Origin: Aquincolibacterium sp041674705
GTDB lineage: Bacteria; Omnitrophota; Omnitrophia; Omnitrophales; Aquincolibacteriaceae
NCBI GenBank assembly: GCA_041674705.1
Contig: JBAYVF010000018.1
Location: forward strand, 1-35,239
Direction of reading: 5' to 3'
DNA: 35,239 nt
A program made the position numbers and the translations under genes. Under the pieces are notes generated by a model. That model was not told where the DNA came from. It did no database searches and worked only from the letters and a program-made list of their open reading frames with translations. Within the stretch, counting starts at the first letter, position 1. Every line of letters starts with the position of its first letter. Below, piece after piece: positions 22,155 to 31,091 of the stretch.

Positions 22155-25100
22155 TTAGAAATCGTAGCGGACGGTGCCGTAGTAGGTGTTCGACACGAAC
22201 TGGTTCTTGAGCTCGATATCCCAGTTCCCGGTGACGGTCATATTGCCTTTGTTCAGAAACGCGAGTTCGGCGCCAAAAAGCATCCCGTTCTTTGCGGGCT
22301 TCGCTCCCCGCGTATTGAAAGACGAACCGCCACCGGCAAAACTGGCCGTCGTTTCGAAACGGTCTCCAATGTAATCGTAGAGCCACGCCGCCTTCGCCGA
22401 GGGAATGAACGTCCCGATCTTCTTGGCCAGGATCGGGTATGCGAGCTTGGTCCCCAATCCCTGCTCCAGCTGATGGAATCCTTCTCCGTTCACAGTCAGG
22501 TCCAACGAGTTCGCGCCTTTTTCCTTATACTTATTCATGTAGAGGTAGTTATAACCCAACGACAGGAAGGGCGTCAGTTCCAGATTCTTCGTCGCTTCAA
22601 AAACAAACTTGTAGCCCGCCTCAAAGTTCGTGGAATACTGCTGGCCGTAATGATCCGCTTTCGCGACACGCTTATCGGCACCAAGCCAGATCTCGCGACG
22701 GCTGTCATAGTTATTCTGCGTAAAACCAAACATCCCGTCCACGTACCAGGAATCCTCCACCTGGCTGCGCACCGCTTCATAGGATTTCTTGCCGGACTGC
22801 CGGGCTTTGTTAAGATCCAAAGAATCGAAACTTCCGTAGATCGTCGCCTGATAGCTATTGATATTATCCGAAGGGCTGCCGGGCTGCTTGGAATGCACGC
22901 CCGCCCAGCCATAACCGCCCGCAAAACCCGCACGGAAATGATCGTCGATCACTTTATCCGCGCCGATCGTTGTTCCGAAAGTGTTCGCCGAGAATCCCTG
23001 GATCCCCTTGCGCTCATCTTGTTTCATATGATTCCCAAGACCCTGCATCCAGACGCCAACACCGTCGAGCGTATCCCCGCTTGAGACGCCGGAACCGGAG
23101 GCCCCGCCGTTACGCGCGCCGCCCAACCGATTGGCGATCATCATAAGACCCTGGAACGCCAGGGCGCGGCTTCCTTCCGCTGCCCCTGAACTCACATCCG
23201 GAGTCATAGTATCAAGCGCATTGGCAACTTCTCCGGGAGACATCGCGTCCAACATGTTCAGCACGGTGAGCATATCGCCGCTCGGATCGATCATGTTATC
23301 GAGAACGCTTCCAACCGCGCGAGCGTTAGGATTGGTCGCATCGTTCGCAAAACCATTGGCCGCACGATCCGCGGTCAGGATCAGATTGTTTCCGGATTGG
23401 GATGCCGCGAAATTCACGTGCTGATTTCCCGTCGGATCGATGACAACCGTATAACCTGCAGCCTCCGTGTACGTCGAACCCTCTCCGCCACTGATAAGAT
23501 CAAGTATTGCGGCGTTCGGAATATAACCGCCCACCTTGATGGTGATCGTTGAGTCAGCAGGCGTTGTCGCAATACCGGTAGCTGTGATCTTCCCATATTC
23601 GGTTTTGCTATTCGCGATCGTGGCGATGCTTGCATCTGCTGTCTGCGCATAGCCCCCCGTAACCGCCATCGTGTTCAACCCGAGGTCGATCCCTTGAATG
23701 AAAACATCCCCGGTCACGGTCGCCGTCTTCGCGGAAGCACTCGCCAGGTTGATCATCTTGAGAGCGAGGTCTTCCTCCCCGATATTCTGCTCCACAGTGC
23801 CGGTCCCTAAAAAGGTCAGCGTCCCCTCGCCGTCATGCTGGGTTTTGATGTCATGTTCAATGATCTCCCCATCGGCAAGCTTTACTTCGCCATCTCCGGT
23901 AAAGATCAATGTCGCATTGGGGGTGACCGGCTCAAAAAATGACCCGTTCAATTCCAACGTCCCGTCGCCCACGTACAGGTCCGTCGCATAAATATCTCCA
24001 GTGATCGTGACCGTCGTATCCGCAACACCATCGAGAGTAACAGCTTTCAAGCTAAGGAGAGCGCCGCCGATTTGTCCATCGACCGTGCCATCCCCGTCAA
24101 ACGTCAGCGTGCCTTGGTTATCATGTTCTGTAGTGATATTGGAAGTAATGGTGTATCCATCGCCCAGGATCACTTCGCCGTCATCGGTAAAAGTAAGTGT
24201 GGCGGCGAACGTTGTGGTCAGATTCCCGTTCATCTCCAGATTTCCGGCGCCGACGTAAACGTCGTTAGCGTAAAGATCGCCATTCATCGTAACCACGGCC
24301 GACGAATCGCCTTGCAGATTGACAACATCCAACGGAGCGATTCCCTCCGCCCCCCAAGAATCATAACCGATATCCCCCGTCACAGTAGCGGACCCTAAGA
24401 ATGTCAGCGTTGCGTTCTCGGTGGGACTCTCGAAGTAGGTGGCAATATCCGCACCGATGGTTTTTCCGGCCGCAACCTCGATTGTCTGGTTATCATTATT
24501 AAAATAAATTGTGGTCCTGGCCCACGCATCCGGGCCTGCAACTACATTTTGATAAACATCGCCGTTCAAGGTAAGCGTTGTCCCCGCCCCGTCAAGCCAA
24601 ACTTGCCAAAGGGCTTTTTCATTCTCTCCGATATCCCCGTTGATCGTGGCGTTGCCATCAAATTCCACGACCCCAAATTCATTCCATTCGGTTGTAATAC
24701 CATCCCCGGGATTTCCTTGCCCGACAATGACATCGCCGTCGAAATAGATGTTCGTATCCGTCCCATCTGCTTCCGTCCAGTCCACAGGCATGGCTCCAAA
24801 ATTCAATTGATTGACATAAACATCGCCGTCCAGGCTGACTCCATAATCGTATCCCTGAGCAACATTGATCGCCTTAAGATACGCGCCGTCGGCGCCAAGG
24901 GTCCCGGTCACTTCGCCATTCCCTTCAAACGCCAACGTCCCGGAACCGTCATCTTCCGTCGTGACGGGACATTCAATGGACCTATTGCTCGTGAGATTCA
25001 CCGTCGCATCCCCGGCAAAGATCAACCCGGATGACTCCGTCAGGCTTTCTCCCAAATTCAAAGTTCCTTCGCTGATGATGGTATCTCCGGTATAAGTATT

Positions 25101-28100
25101 CTCACCGTTCAAATCTACTGTACCGTCGCCGGACTTGATGAGCGATGAAGCCGCATCACCGTTGTCCGCAATGATGGAATTAACTGTGAGAATGCTGTCG
25201 GGATTGTTAACACTGAGGACCAGATCGCCACCCTCGTAGGCTGCCGTTAATGTTCCGAGATCGAAATCAGTATCACCAATAACCAAATTTTCCGCATAGG
25301 CGTCGATCATGATACCGTTGGTTCTCAGCGTGCCTCCGTCTATGTTTACCTTGGCTACAATGTCAGCGTTATCCTGAAGAAGGGTGTTAACGGTCGTATC
25401 CGCATACTCGAGAGTAATATCGCCGTCGAGGAGATCACCATCGGTTTTGATTCTGACGTTATTGTTCGCAACATCGAGAATGATGCCGCCATAAGCCGGA
25501 ATATCGATATACTCTTCGTCGGACATAGCCCGGATGTTCCCAAGGTCCGTACCTTCCGCGTCCTTGACCGCCCAATCACTGCCCTCATCGGTAGTGACAG
25601 TGGCCCAAACACCGAGAATGCCGCTTGCATCATTGGCCGTTGTGGTCGTGATGCCGTTGGTGAGGTCTTGATCGCCCGTGGGCAAAGTAAAATTAACCGT
25701 AGCGCCGTCGTTATTGACAATGTCCCCGAGATTCAGCACGAGCAGATTGGAAGCCCCCGCCGTGAGGGTGATCTCCGAATGCCCGGCGTTAAGCGTCAGG
25801 CCGCTCACGGTTTGGCTATTCGTGGCTTCATCTTTCCCCGTGAGAAGCAGGTTTCCTCCGCCAAGAACGAGAGCTGAACTGCTGTTAATGATGTCACTAT
25901 CCGTATCAGCCGCCGAAAAATCCAGATTCATCGTGCCTTCGTTCACCGTTGTAGTTCCGGTGTAGATATTGGCACCGGAAAGAGTCACCGTTCCGGCTGT
26001 TGTTTTGGTCAAATCAACCGCGCCATCCAAAATAGCCGAAACCGTGCCGCTCTGCATGTCATAAGAACCGCCGCCGTCCACAGTCAATGTTTGTCCGGCG
26101 CCCGTGATGCTGCCGTCACCTTTGAGCGTAAGTTTTCCGCCAATCGTCCTGTCGCCGGTCAAATTCACTGTCGCACTAGTCACAACCGTTGCGGCATCGG
26201 CCCAGGATGCGTTGCTGGTATAAATGTTAGCGTCAAGCGTCACTGTCCCTCCATCAAAATAGACAAAAGCAAATCTGTTCCCCCCCGCGGCCCCCAGATC
26301 CTGGCTGATCGTCGTCGTCCCGAGATATTGAATGCTGCTGGCACTGTTATTAGAAACAGTAATGGCATTCGCTGTCGTGATGCTTTTTCCGGCCGCGACC
26401 TGAACAAACCCGCCATTCCCGGCAAAGCTGAAATTTGTCGTATTAACATTCCCGTTGAAAACCGTAGTGCCAATGCCCACATTGACCTGATTGACCCCTG
26501 CACCCGTGCTTCCGATATTGCCGCTGACAGTGCGGGTGGTTAAGGTGTCATCAAAAGTCACGGCGCCTTGATTCGTGGTTGAGTTTGTGATGTCATAGGT
26601 AACACCGGCACCGTCGGCAAATTCTGCGGTACCCGTGCTGCCCGTAGAAAAGTTGATGGCTGATGTCGTCAGACTGTTGTTGAATATTATTTTTCCGGAT
26701 TCGATCGTTGTGGCCCCGGTGTAGGTGTTGGCGCCACTGAGAGTGAGCGTGCCTTCGCCGGTTTTGGTGAGACTGTGGCCTTGACTGACTCCTTCCACAT
26801 CGTCGCTTATAATTCCTCCGACCGTGAGGGTGCTGGCTTGAACCGTGATCGTCACGGGGGCACTGCTTATATCCACATCGCCGGTGCCGAGGTCAAGGGC
26901 ATTGGTGCCCGTAAAAGTGAAGTCGGATTGCCAAGCCTGAGCATTGTTATTCTCCAGCGTGACAAGACCGCCGCTGGTATTATCGATCGTCGTGCCGCTA
27001 TGGATCATGAGGCCCCCGGTGCCGAGAGCCGTGTCGCTATTGATATTGAGGATCCCTGAGGTGAGTTTAGTGATGCCGGTGTACGTGTTGTTACCGCTTA
27101 AAGTGAGCTCTCCCTCGCCAAATTTTCCAAAATTATAATCTCCGGTGATATCGCCGGTAAGCACAAGAGTGCTGCCGCTAGCCGCATCGACTCCCGCGTT
27201 GCCGGTAAGCGTTATATCTCCCGCCCAACTGTTGTCACCGGCCACGCTATTAAGCGCTCCCAGTTCATATCCCGAGGGACCATACAGCGTCAATGCCACA
27301 TCGCCAATAACGATATCGTCTCCTCCGTTGCTGTCGAGCTGGAGAATGCCGCCATCAGCGACCTCAACGCCGTCGGTATTCCCTAAAGCGTTGCTGTCAG
27401 TGATCGTAAGGGTGCCTTCATTAACATAGGTCGTACCGGTGTAGGTATTCGTGCCAGTTAAAGTGAGAGTGCCTGCGCCGGACTTAGTCAGACTTGTGGC
27501 GGAAGTGTTGTCTTGAATGACCGATCCAATCGTCAGGCCATTGCTGGTATTGTTCTGGATGACTACCAGATCCTCGCCGCTGGCTCCTTGCAGAGTGCCG
27601 CCCGTGATGGTGGAAAGATTGTTGCCGACAGCGCTGGTCACGAGAATGCCGCCTGAGAAAATAGTATTCGTGCCAGTCAGGGTAAGCGTAAAGGCTCCAG
27701 CTGCATTAAAGCGCAGGCTGTTGGTCGTAGACCCGACCACGAAGGCATTGTTCGTGACCGTGGTGTTGAACGCGGCCGACCACGTGTCATTCGTGTAATC
27801 GGCATAAGCGGTGATTGCCCCATCCGCGCCGTTCGTGGAATTCATGGCCCAGTCCGTGCCACCGACCGTAGCCCAGCCACCAAGGATACCGTTGGTATTG
27901 GTCTTGTCGGTTGTGGCGATGCCGGCCGCGCCGAAATTGACCGTAGAACCGATAGCGCTTGAGAGAGCATTCATCTGGAGTACCGACGTGCCTGAAGACC
28001 GGGTCACGCTCGAAGCTCCGGGATCGAACATGGTTGAAGCGACGACTTCCGTATGACTGCCACCCGTAAGATCGAGAGCACCACCACCGAGCACCAAAAC

Positions 28101-28706
28101 GCCAGTGTCGGACAATTTACTATTATCCTGGGTCGAATAATCCAGATTCAGCGTGCCGCCGTTCACGGTTGTGTCTCCGGTATAAGTATTGGCGCCGCTT
28201 AGGGTCAAAGTTCCGTCATCGTCTTTGGTCAAATCATAGCTATGGCCTCCATCGCCGATGGCTCCCGAAATCGAAAGCACAGTCGTGTCCAATCCGCCAT
28301 TGGAAACCGTCCAGGTCTGGCTGGCGCCAAGAGTGACGTCCTGGCTGACCGTATAAGTCCGGTCCCCATCCACATTGTTTTCCGCCGTGATGCCTCCTGC
28401 GTTAATTTGCAAGAAACTGTCCACGCGCCCGGAAGTAATGGAAAAATCGACATCGCTATCGAAAGTAATACTGGCCATCTGAAAATTGGTCGAATTATCC
28501 GTCGCTGTAACGCCGCCGGATGCAAAAGTTATATTGTCGGTAATAGCCCCGGGGTAATGTCCCTGATCCCAGTTGGCGTTGGTGAGAATATTTGTGTCTG
28601 CGCCTGCACCGGTCCACACATAAGTTTCAGGAGCCGACGCAAACGCGGGAGTGACGGGAAAGAAAACGAGGGAAAGGATCGCGATAACGGAGAATATTTT
28701 TTTCAC
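22155..28706 (-). CDS. Giant autotransporter with two passenger repeat families
   Basis: The 2183-residue protein is a type Va autotransporter. A signal peptide (1-24) is followed by a Thr/Ser/Asn/Gly-rich passenger and a C-terminal barrel (about 1880-2183) ending VRYDF, the terminal Phe read by the BAM machinery. Six PATR repeats (autotransporter-associated beta strand, core LTLSGANTYTG) lie near 165, 410, 530, 650, 905 and 1195. A second family lies at about 1256-1676: five units of 87-100 residues with a core like GTLTFDGDGTV then G.IG and a GD(I/V)Y.. strand. ILGxWATV...DWA occurs twice (about 273 and 1030). The barrel includes GVWMQGLGNHMKQDERKGIQ. The GTG start at 28706 has CAGGAG eight bases upstream. 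The passenger should be a long beta-helix displayed on the surface, perhaps for adhesion; no protease or lipase motif is seen. Confidence 0.95.
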   Translation of the reverse strand: MKKIFSVIAILSLVFFPVTPAFASAPETYVWTGAGADTNILTNANWDQGHYPGAITDNITFASGGVTATDNSTNFQMASITFDSDVDFSITSGRVDSFLQINAGGITAENNVDGDRTYTVSQDVTLGASQTWTVSNGGLDTTVLSISGAIGDGGHSYDLTKDDDGTLTLSGANTYTGDTTVNGGTLNLDYSTQDNSKLSDTGVLVLGGGALDLTGGSHTEVVASTMFDPGASSVTRSSGTSVLQMNALSSAIGSTVNFGAAGIATTDKTNTNGILGGWATVGGTDWAMNSTNGADGAITAYADYTNDTWSAAFNTTVTNNAFVVGSTTNSLRFNAAGAFTLTLTGTNTIFSGGILVTSAVGNNLSTITGGTLQGASGEDLVVIQNNTSNGLTIGSVIQDNTSATSLTKSGAGTLTLTGTNTYTGTTYVNEGTLTITDSNALGNTDGVEVADGGILQLDSNGGDDIVIGDVALTLYGPSGYELGALNSVAGDNSWAGDITLTGNAGVDAASGSTLVLTGDITGDYNFGKFGEGELTLSGNNTYTGITKLTSGILNINSDTALGTGGLMIHSGTTIDNTSGGLVTLENNNAQAWQSDFTFTGTNALDLGTGDVDISSAPVTITVQASTLTVGGIISDDVEGVSQGHSLTKTGEGTLTLSGANTYTGATTIESGKIIFNNSLTTSAINFSTGSTGTAEFADGAGVTYDITNSTTNQGAVTFDDTLTTRTVSGNIGSTGAGVNQVNVGIGTTVFNGNVNTTNFSFAGNGGFVQVAAGKSITTANAITVSNNSASSIQYLGTTTISQDLGAAGGNRFAFVYFDGGTVTLDANIYTSNASWADAATVVTSATVNLTGDRTIGGKLTLKGDGSITGAGQTLTVDGGGSYDMQSGTVSAILDGAVDLTKTTAGTVTLSGANIYTGTTTVNEGTMNLDFSAADTDSDIINSSSALVLGGGNLLLTGKDEATNSQTVSGLTLNAGHSEITLTAGASNLLVLNLGDIVNNDGATVNFTLPTGDQDLTNGITTTTANDASGILGVWATVTTDEGSDWAVKDAEGTDLGNIRAMSDEEYIDIPAYGGIILDVANNNVRIKTDGDLLDGDITLEYADTTVNTLLQDNADIVAKVNIDGGTLRTNGIMIDAYAENLVIGDTDFDLGTLTAAYEGGDLVLSVNNPDSILTVNSIIADNGDAASSLIKSGDGTVDLNGENTYTGDTIISEGTLNLGESLTESSGLIFAGDATVNLTSNRSIECPVTTEDDGSGTLAFEGNGEVTGTLGADGAYLKAINVAQGYDYGVSLDGDVYVNQLNFGAMPVDWTEADGTDTNIYFDGDVIVGQGNPGDGITTEWNEFGVVEFDGNATINGDIGENEKALWQVWLDGAGTTLTLNGDVYQNVVAGPDAWARTTIYFNNDNQTIEVAAGKTIGADIATYFESPTENATLTFLGSATVTGDIGYDSWGAEGIAPLDVVNLQGDSSAVVTMNGDLYANDVYVGAGNLEMNGNLTTTFAATLTFTDDGEVILGDGYTITSNITTEHDNQGTLTFDGDGTVDGQIGGALLSLKAVTLDGVADTTVTITGDIYATDLYVGDGTLELNGSFFEPVTPNATLIFTGDGEVKLADGEIIEHDIKTQHDGEGTLTFLGTGTVEQNIGEEDLALKMINLASASAKTATVTGDVFIQGIDLGLNTMAVTGGYAQTADASIATIANSKTEYGKITATGIATTPADSTITIKVGGYIPNAAILDLISGGEGSTYTEAAGYTVVIDPTGNQHVNFAASQSGNNLILTADRAANGFANDATNPNARAVGSVLDNMIDPSGDMLTVLNMLDAMSPGEVANALDTMTPDVSSGAAEGSRALAFQGLMMIANRLGGARNGGASGSGVSSGDTLDGVGVWMQGLGNHMKQDERKGIQGFSANTFGTTIGADKVIDDHFRAGFAGGYGWAGVHSKQPGSPSDNINSYQATIYGSFDSLDLNKARQSGKKSYEAVRSQVEDSWYVDGMFGFTQNNYDSRREIWLGADKRVAKADHYGQQYSTNFEAGYKFVFEATKNLELTPFLSLGYNYLYMNKYKEKGANSLDLTVNGEGFHQLEQGLGTKLAYPILAKKIGTFIPSAKAAWLYDYIGDRFETTASFAGGGSSFNTRGAKPAKNGMLFGAELAFLNKGNMTVTGNWDIELKNQFVSNTYYGTVRYDF

Positions 28707-28853
28707 GATGGCAGCTCCTGTTTGTTTAAGGGAAAATTACAAGATCGCAATACGGTGACGCTCGTATATTTTCGACGCATCGAGCTTATCAGTTAACAAA
28801 GAATTGTTTTTAGTCCCGTTTAGATTCGGACTGTTATCCTAGCGGGAACTGAA

Positions 28854-28941
28854 CTCTCACGGGTTGGCGAAAGTATAAGCCCAACCCACAGATTCACAAA
28901 ATGCCTTTTTAGGAATTTCCAAGGACCTATCGCCGTGAGAG
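28854..28941. promoter_or_regulatory. Inverted repeats around the autotransporter promoter
   Basis: CTCTCACGG (28854-28862) and CCGTGAGAG (28933-28941) are perfect complements. Inside lies GGGTTGG/CCAACCC (28861-28867 and 28881-28887). A possible minus-strand promoter sits within: TTGTGA (28899-28894), 16 bases, TATACT (28877-28872). It may be an operator pair, or, if transcription starts further upstream, a folded leader RNA. The remainder of 28707-28982 holds no gene. Confidence 0.45.
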
Positions 28942-28982
28942 GCATTCAGCAACGACAACCAAGGCCATCGCACTTTCCTTGA

Positions 28983-29132
28983 TCAATGCCGCTTGAAATA
29001 CTGGATTTCTCTTTCGTGTTTTTCAGCTGCCTGGCGCGTTGGGAACGTGCCGAGATTCCGCCGCTTGGCGGTCCTGGGATCTTTTTTACGCGAATACAAC
29101 CGATACACCCCCGACCGGAGTTTCCGTATCAC
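28983..29132 (-). CDS. Small conserved basic protein, 49 aa
   Basis: A GTG start at 29132 with GGGGGAGGG about six bases upstream gives a 49-residue, strongly basic product: KLRSGVYRLYSRKKDPRT, then AKRRNLGTFPTRQAAEKHER and a tail ending YFKRH. I have seen near-identical short proteins in unrelated bacteria (LRSG.YRLYSRKK...RNLGTF...AAEKHE..VQYFKRH), so it is a real gene that falls below usual length cut-offs. Role unknown; the composition suggests nucleic-acid binding. It starts 26 bp after the 52-aa membrane protein and may share its transcript. Confidence 0.7.
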   Translation of the reverse strand: MIRKLRSGVYRLYSRKKDPRTAKRRNLGTFPTRQAAEKHEREIQYFKRH

Positions 29133-29158
29133 GCTGATCCCTCCCCCAAAGTCACCGG

Positions 29159-29317
29159 TTACTTTTGCTTCAATAAAAAAACACCGCCGGCCACAGAGAT
29201 CAAGATCGTGCAGTAATTATAGATCTGCCAGTAGGCATCGCTGTTCAGGACCAAGCCCGCGACCGTAGCAACCGCCAAAATCAGAAGCAACACCCCAAGA
29301 GTCTTATGGATTCTCAT
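29159..29317 (-). CDS. 52-aa two-span membrane protein
   Basis: ATG 29317, with GAGGA seven bases upstream, opens a 52-residue frame: a first hydrophobic helix (TLGVLLLILAVATVAGLVL), a short turn (NSDAYWQIYNY), and a second (CTILISVAGGVFLL) with a basic end KQK. It fits a hairpin-like inner-membrane peptide. It lies 41 bp after the Cys-rich small membrane protein on the same strand. Family not recognised. Confidence 0.6.
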   Translation of the reverse strand: MRIHKTLGVLLLILAVATVAGLVLNSDAYWQIYNYCTILISVAGGVFLLKQK

Positions 29318-29358
29318 GATTTATCCTCGCTTTTTGTTTTGTATTTTTCGAATTTCGT

Positions 29359-29547
29359 TCAGGATTTGCAAACCTTGCCCTTACAGCAGCAAGCACCAAG
29401 AAATTCCTTTACGACCAGGACCCCTCCGATGACCGTCAGCGCGATCGCTCCCCAAGAGACCGCCCACCAGGCGAACACGATCACGAGAACTCCCAAAAGC
29501 GCCCCGCAACAGCAAGGTTTTGCCTTATTTTCTTTCGGCTCTTCCAT
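29359..29547 (-). CDS. 62-aa Cys-rich membrane protein
   Basis: The start at 29547 has AAGGAGGG upstream. The product has a CCCG cluster (residues 12-15), one or two hydrophobic segments (LLGVLVIVFAWWAVSWGAIA and LTVIGGVLVVKEFLG) and a second cluster near the end (GACCCKGKVCKS). Seven Cys in 62 residues, in two triplets that flank the membrane part, suggest metal binding, disulfides or acylation. I do not recognise the family. Confidence 0.7.
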   Translation of the reverse strand: MEEPKENKAKPCCCGALLGVLVIVFAWWAVSWGAIALTVIGGVLVVKEFLGACCCKGKVCKS

Positions 29548-29662
29548 AGGACCCTCCTTATCTTGAGATTTCCGTTAATAGACTACGGCCCGGATCCAAC
29601 CCGCCTCTGAGATCAAGATCGAGTGCTTGCCGAAGCCGTATTGAGGCCACGAGCCTCATGCG

Positions 29663-30205
29663 TTATTTCATCCGGTTCGGGATCTTGACCGTCTTCCCGC
29701 TTACCCAAAAAACATCTTTCCCGCGGTGATGCAGCGTACGCGCATTTTTTTGCCGCGGATCGATCCATGCCCGGACCACTTCCACAATGAAAAGATCGTA
29801 CAGATCCGCCATCCTCGGATCGACCACTTTGCATTCAAGATTGACGAAACATTCCCCGATCAGGGGGGCCTTGACCCGCGAAGCCTTGACCGGTGTCAAA
29901 CCAAACGCCTTGAACTTATCAACCGTTCGTCCGGAAACGTTCCCGCATGCCACCGCCTTTTTCGCCAGCGCCGCGGCCGGAATATTGACCACGCATTCCC
30001 CCGTCGCTTTCAAAATATCGAACGTGTAATTCCGGTTGCTAATCACCAGGCCCAGAAGCGGCGGAACAAAATCGATCATCGTGTGCCACGACATTGTCAT
30101 GATGTTCGGCCGGCCCTTGAGCGCGGTCGAAATCATCACGACCGGCCCCGGTTCGATCAAGGTGTAGACTTTTTTAAGAGGAAAAGCTCTTTTGGCTATG
30201 TTCAT
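29663..30205 (-). CDS. Flavin reductase family protein
   Basis: The 180-residue protein matches the FMN-binding split-barrel flavin reductases (PF01613): PGPVVMISTALKGRPNIMTM near 20-38, SWHTMIDFVPPLLGLVIS, TFDILKATGECVVNIP, and a CKVVDPRMADLYDLFIVEV strand. Such proteins reduce flavin with NAD(P)H or bind FMN as oxidoreductases; the partner is unknown. Its ATG overlaps the stop of the CAT-like gene by four bases (ATGA), so the two are translated together. Cys residues are scattered with no clear motif. Confidence 0.85.
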   Translation of the reverse strand: MNIAKRAFPLKKVYTLIEPGPVVMISTALKGRPNIMTMSWHTMIDFVPPLLGLVISNRNYTFDILKATGECVVNIPAAALAKKAVACGNVSGRTVDKFKAFGLTPVKASRVKAPLIGECFVNLECKVVDPRMADLYDLFIVEVVRAWIDPRQKNARTLHHRGKDVFWVSGKTVKIPNRMK

Positions 30206-30837
30206 CCGAAGATCTTCTCAGGCGCTTTAAAAGAGTTCTCGAAATGGCTGAGGAGCTTGCCGATGTGCACGCCATCGATCAATGCGTGGTTGACCTTGAG
30301 ACCTACCGGAAGCAGGGTTTTTCCGCCCTGGTCGTAGTACTTTCCCGCCAGAATAAGAGGGATCGAGCGCATCCTCCGGTCCGCGGTCGGGGCGCTCATC
30401 GAAGTGAAAGAGAACCAGGGACTGCAGGAAACCCAGACGACGTCGAGCCAGTCATTGGGCACAAGCTCCGTCTGCTGCTTCGCCTCTTCCTGCGCGATTT
30501 CCGTGGCCCGAATGAAATCATGAATATTCTCCCGGTATTCGACACGGCAGAAAGCGAACCGCTCCCCCTCGATCGGAACCGTGATGTCGCCGTGGATCCG
30601 GTCATATTTGACCACACCGTCCGCGAGGATCCGGTACCGGAATGCCTCGGTCTCATTCACCCCTTTCACGAAGCAGTAAAAAAGCGACGGGAAGAACTTG
30701 TACCGGTGCTCCTTCACATACTGGAGAAAGGCGGTGATGTCCATCTGGACGGTCACGTCGATATAGGGATAGTCGGCCCGATCAAAAAATTCAAAGTGCG
30801 TTCTCCGCGGCCACTTTTTAAGATCGATATATTCCAC
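30202..30837 (-). CDS. Chloramphenicol acetyltransferase-like acyltransferase
   Basis: The 211-residue product is of the CAT family trimer type. The catalytic His motif is present: NHALIDGVHIGKLL (HxxxDG, near 184-189). The substrate-pocket segment SCSPWFSFTS near 140 and the N-terminal RRTHFEFFDRADYPYIDVT are also as in CAT. Family knowledge: CAT O-acetylates chloramphenicol using acetyl-CoA, but many relatives act on other substrates, so resistance is not shown. GTG 30837 has AAAGGAGGA upstream. It is coupled to a flavin reductase, an unusual partner for a resistance gene. Confidence 0.88.
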   Translation of the reverse strand: MEYIDLKKWPRRTHFEFFDRADYPYIDVTVQMDITAFLQYVKEHRYKFFPSLFYCFVKGVNETEAFRYRILADGVVKYDRIHGDITVPIEGERFAFCRVEYRENIHDFIRATEIAQEEAKQQTELVPNDWLDVVWVSCSPWFSFTSMSAPTADRRMRSIPLILAGKYYDQGGKTLLPVGLKVNHALIDGVHIGKLLSHFENSFKAPEKIFG

Positions 30838-30913
30838 GCGTTCCTCCTTTGGAATCTCTCAATGGATTATACACGCGAGGAACATACCCCGGAAGCGCGA
30901 TGACAAACAAAAA

Positions 30914-30946
30914 AAACCCGCCAGGGAATAAATCCCTGACGGGTTT
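30914..30946 (-). terminator. Terminator, minus strand
   Basis: AAACCCGCCAGGGA (30914-30927) pairs with TCCCTGACGGGTTT (30933-30946) with one G-T pair; the minus strand continues with a T-rich run. It lies between the GIY-YIG gene and the CAT-like gene. Confidence 0.8.
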
Positions 30947-30961
30947 CTTAATTGGTACAAC

Positions 30962-31052
30962 CGCCGTGCGGGACCTCCCTAAGTCCCGACGGCGTAGTAC
31001 CAAACGCAGAAAAGGCCGGCAGATGTCTCTGCCGGCCTTTTCTGCGTTTGGT
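30962..31052. repeat. Two strong hairpins, one with a 25-bp perfect stem
   Basis: CGCCGTGCGGGAC (30962-30974) pairs with GTCCCGACGGCG (30983-30994), one bulge. Next, positions 30999-31023 are perfectly complementary to 31028-31052: 25 pairs with a four-base loop TGTC, far longer than needed for termination. Its right arm contains CCTTTTC and no long T run follows. Confidence 0.8.
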
Positions 31053-31087
31053 GGCGCCTGCCTTCCGGTAGGCCGGGATTTGGCGCC
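31053..31087. repeat. Interspersed palindrome (LPVGR type)
   Basis: CCTGCC-TTCC-GGTAGG (31057-31072) is framed by GGCGCC at 31053-31058 and 31082-31087. On the plus strand it reads ACLPVGR, a string I recall from a palindrome scattered in many genomes of uncultured bacteria. It ends just before the GIY-YIG stop. Confidence 0.5.
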
Positions 31088-31091
31088 CTAA

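Noticed and set aside
21975..23084. Plus-strand 369-codon open frame
   Set aside because: Antisense to the autotransporter barrel, whose reading is well supported; a shadow frame.
22155..28706. CRISPR-like repetition
   Set aside because: The repeats are protein-coding (PATR and a second family), uneven in length and in frame; no CRISPR array is seen anywhere in the window.
28707..28982. Known riboswitch (for example c-di-GMP type) in the autotransporter leader
   Set aside because: No conserved core of any riboswitch I know was found; only inverted repeats remain.
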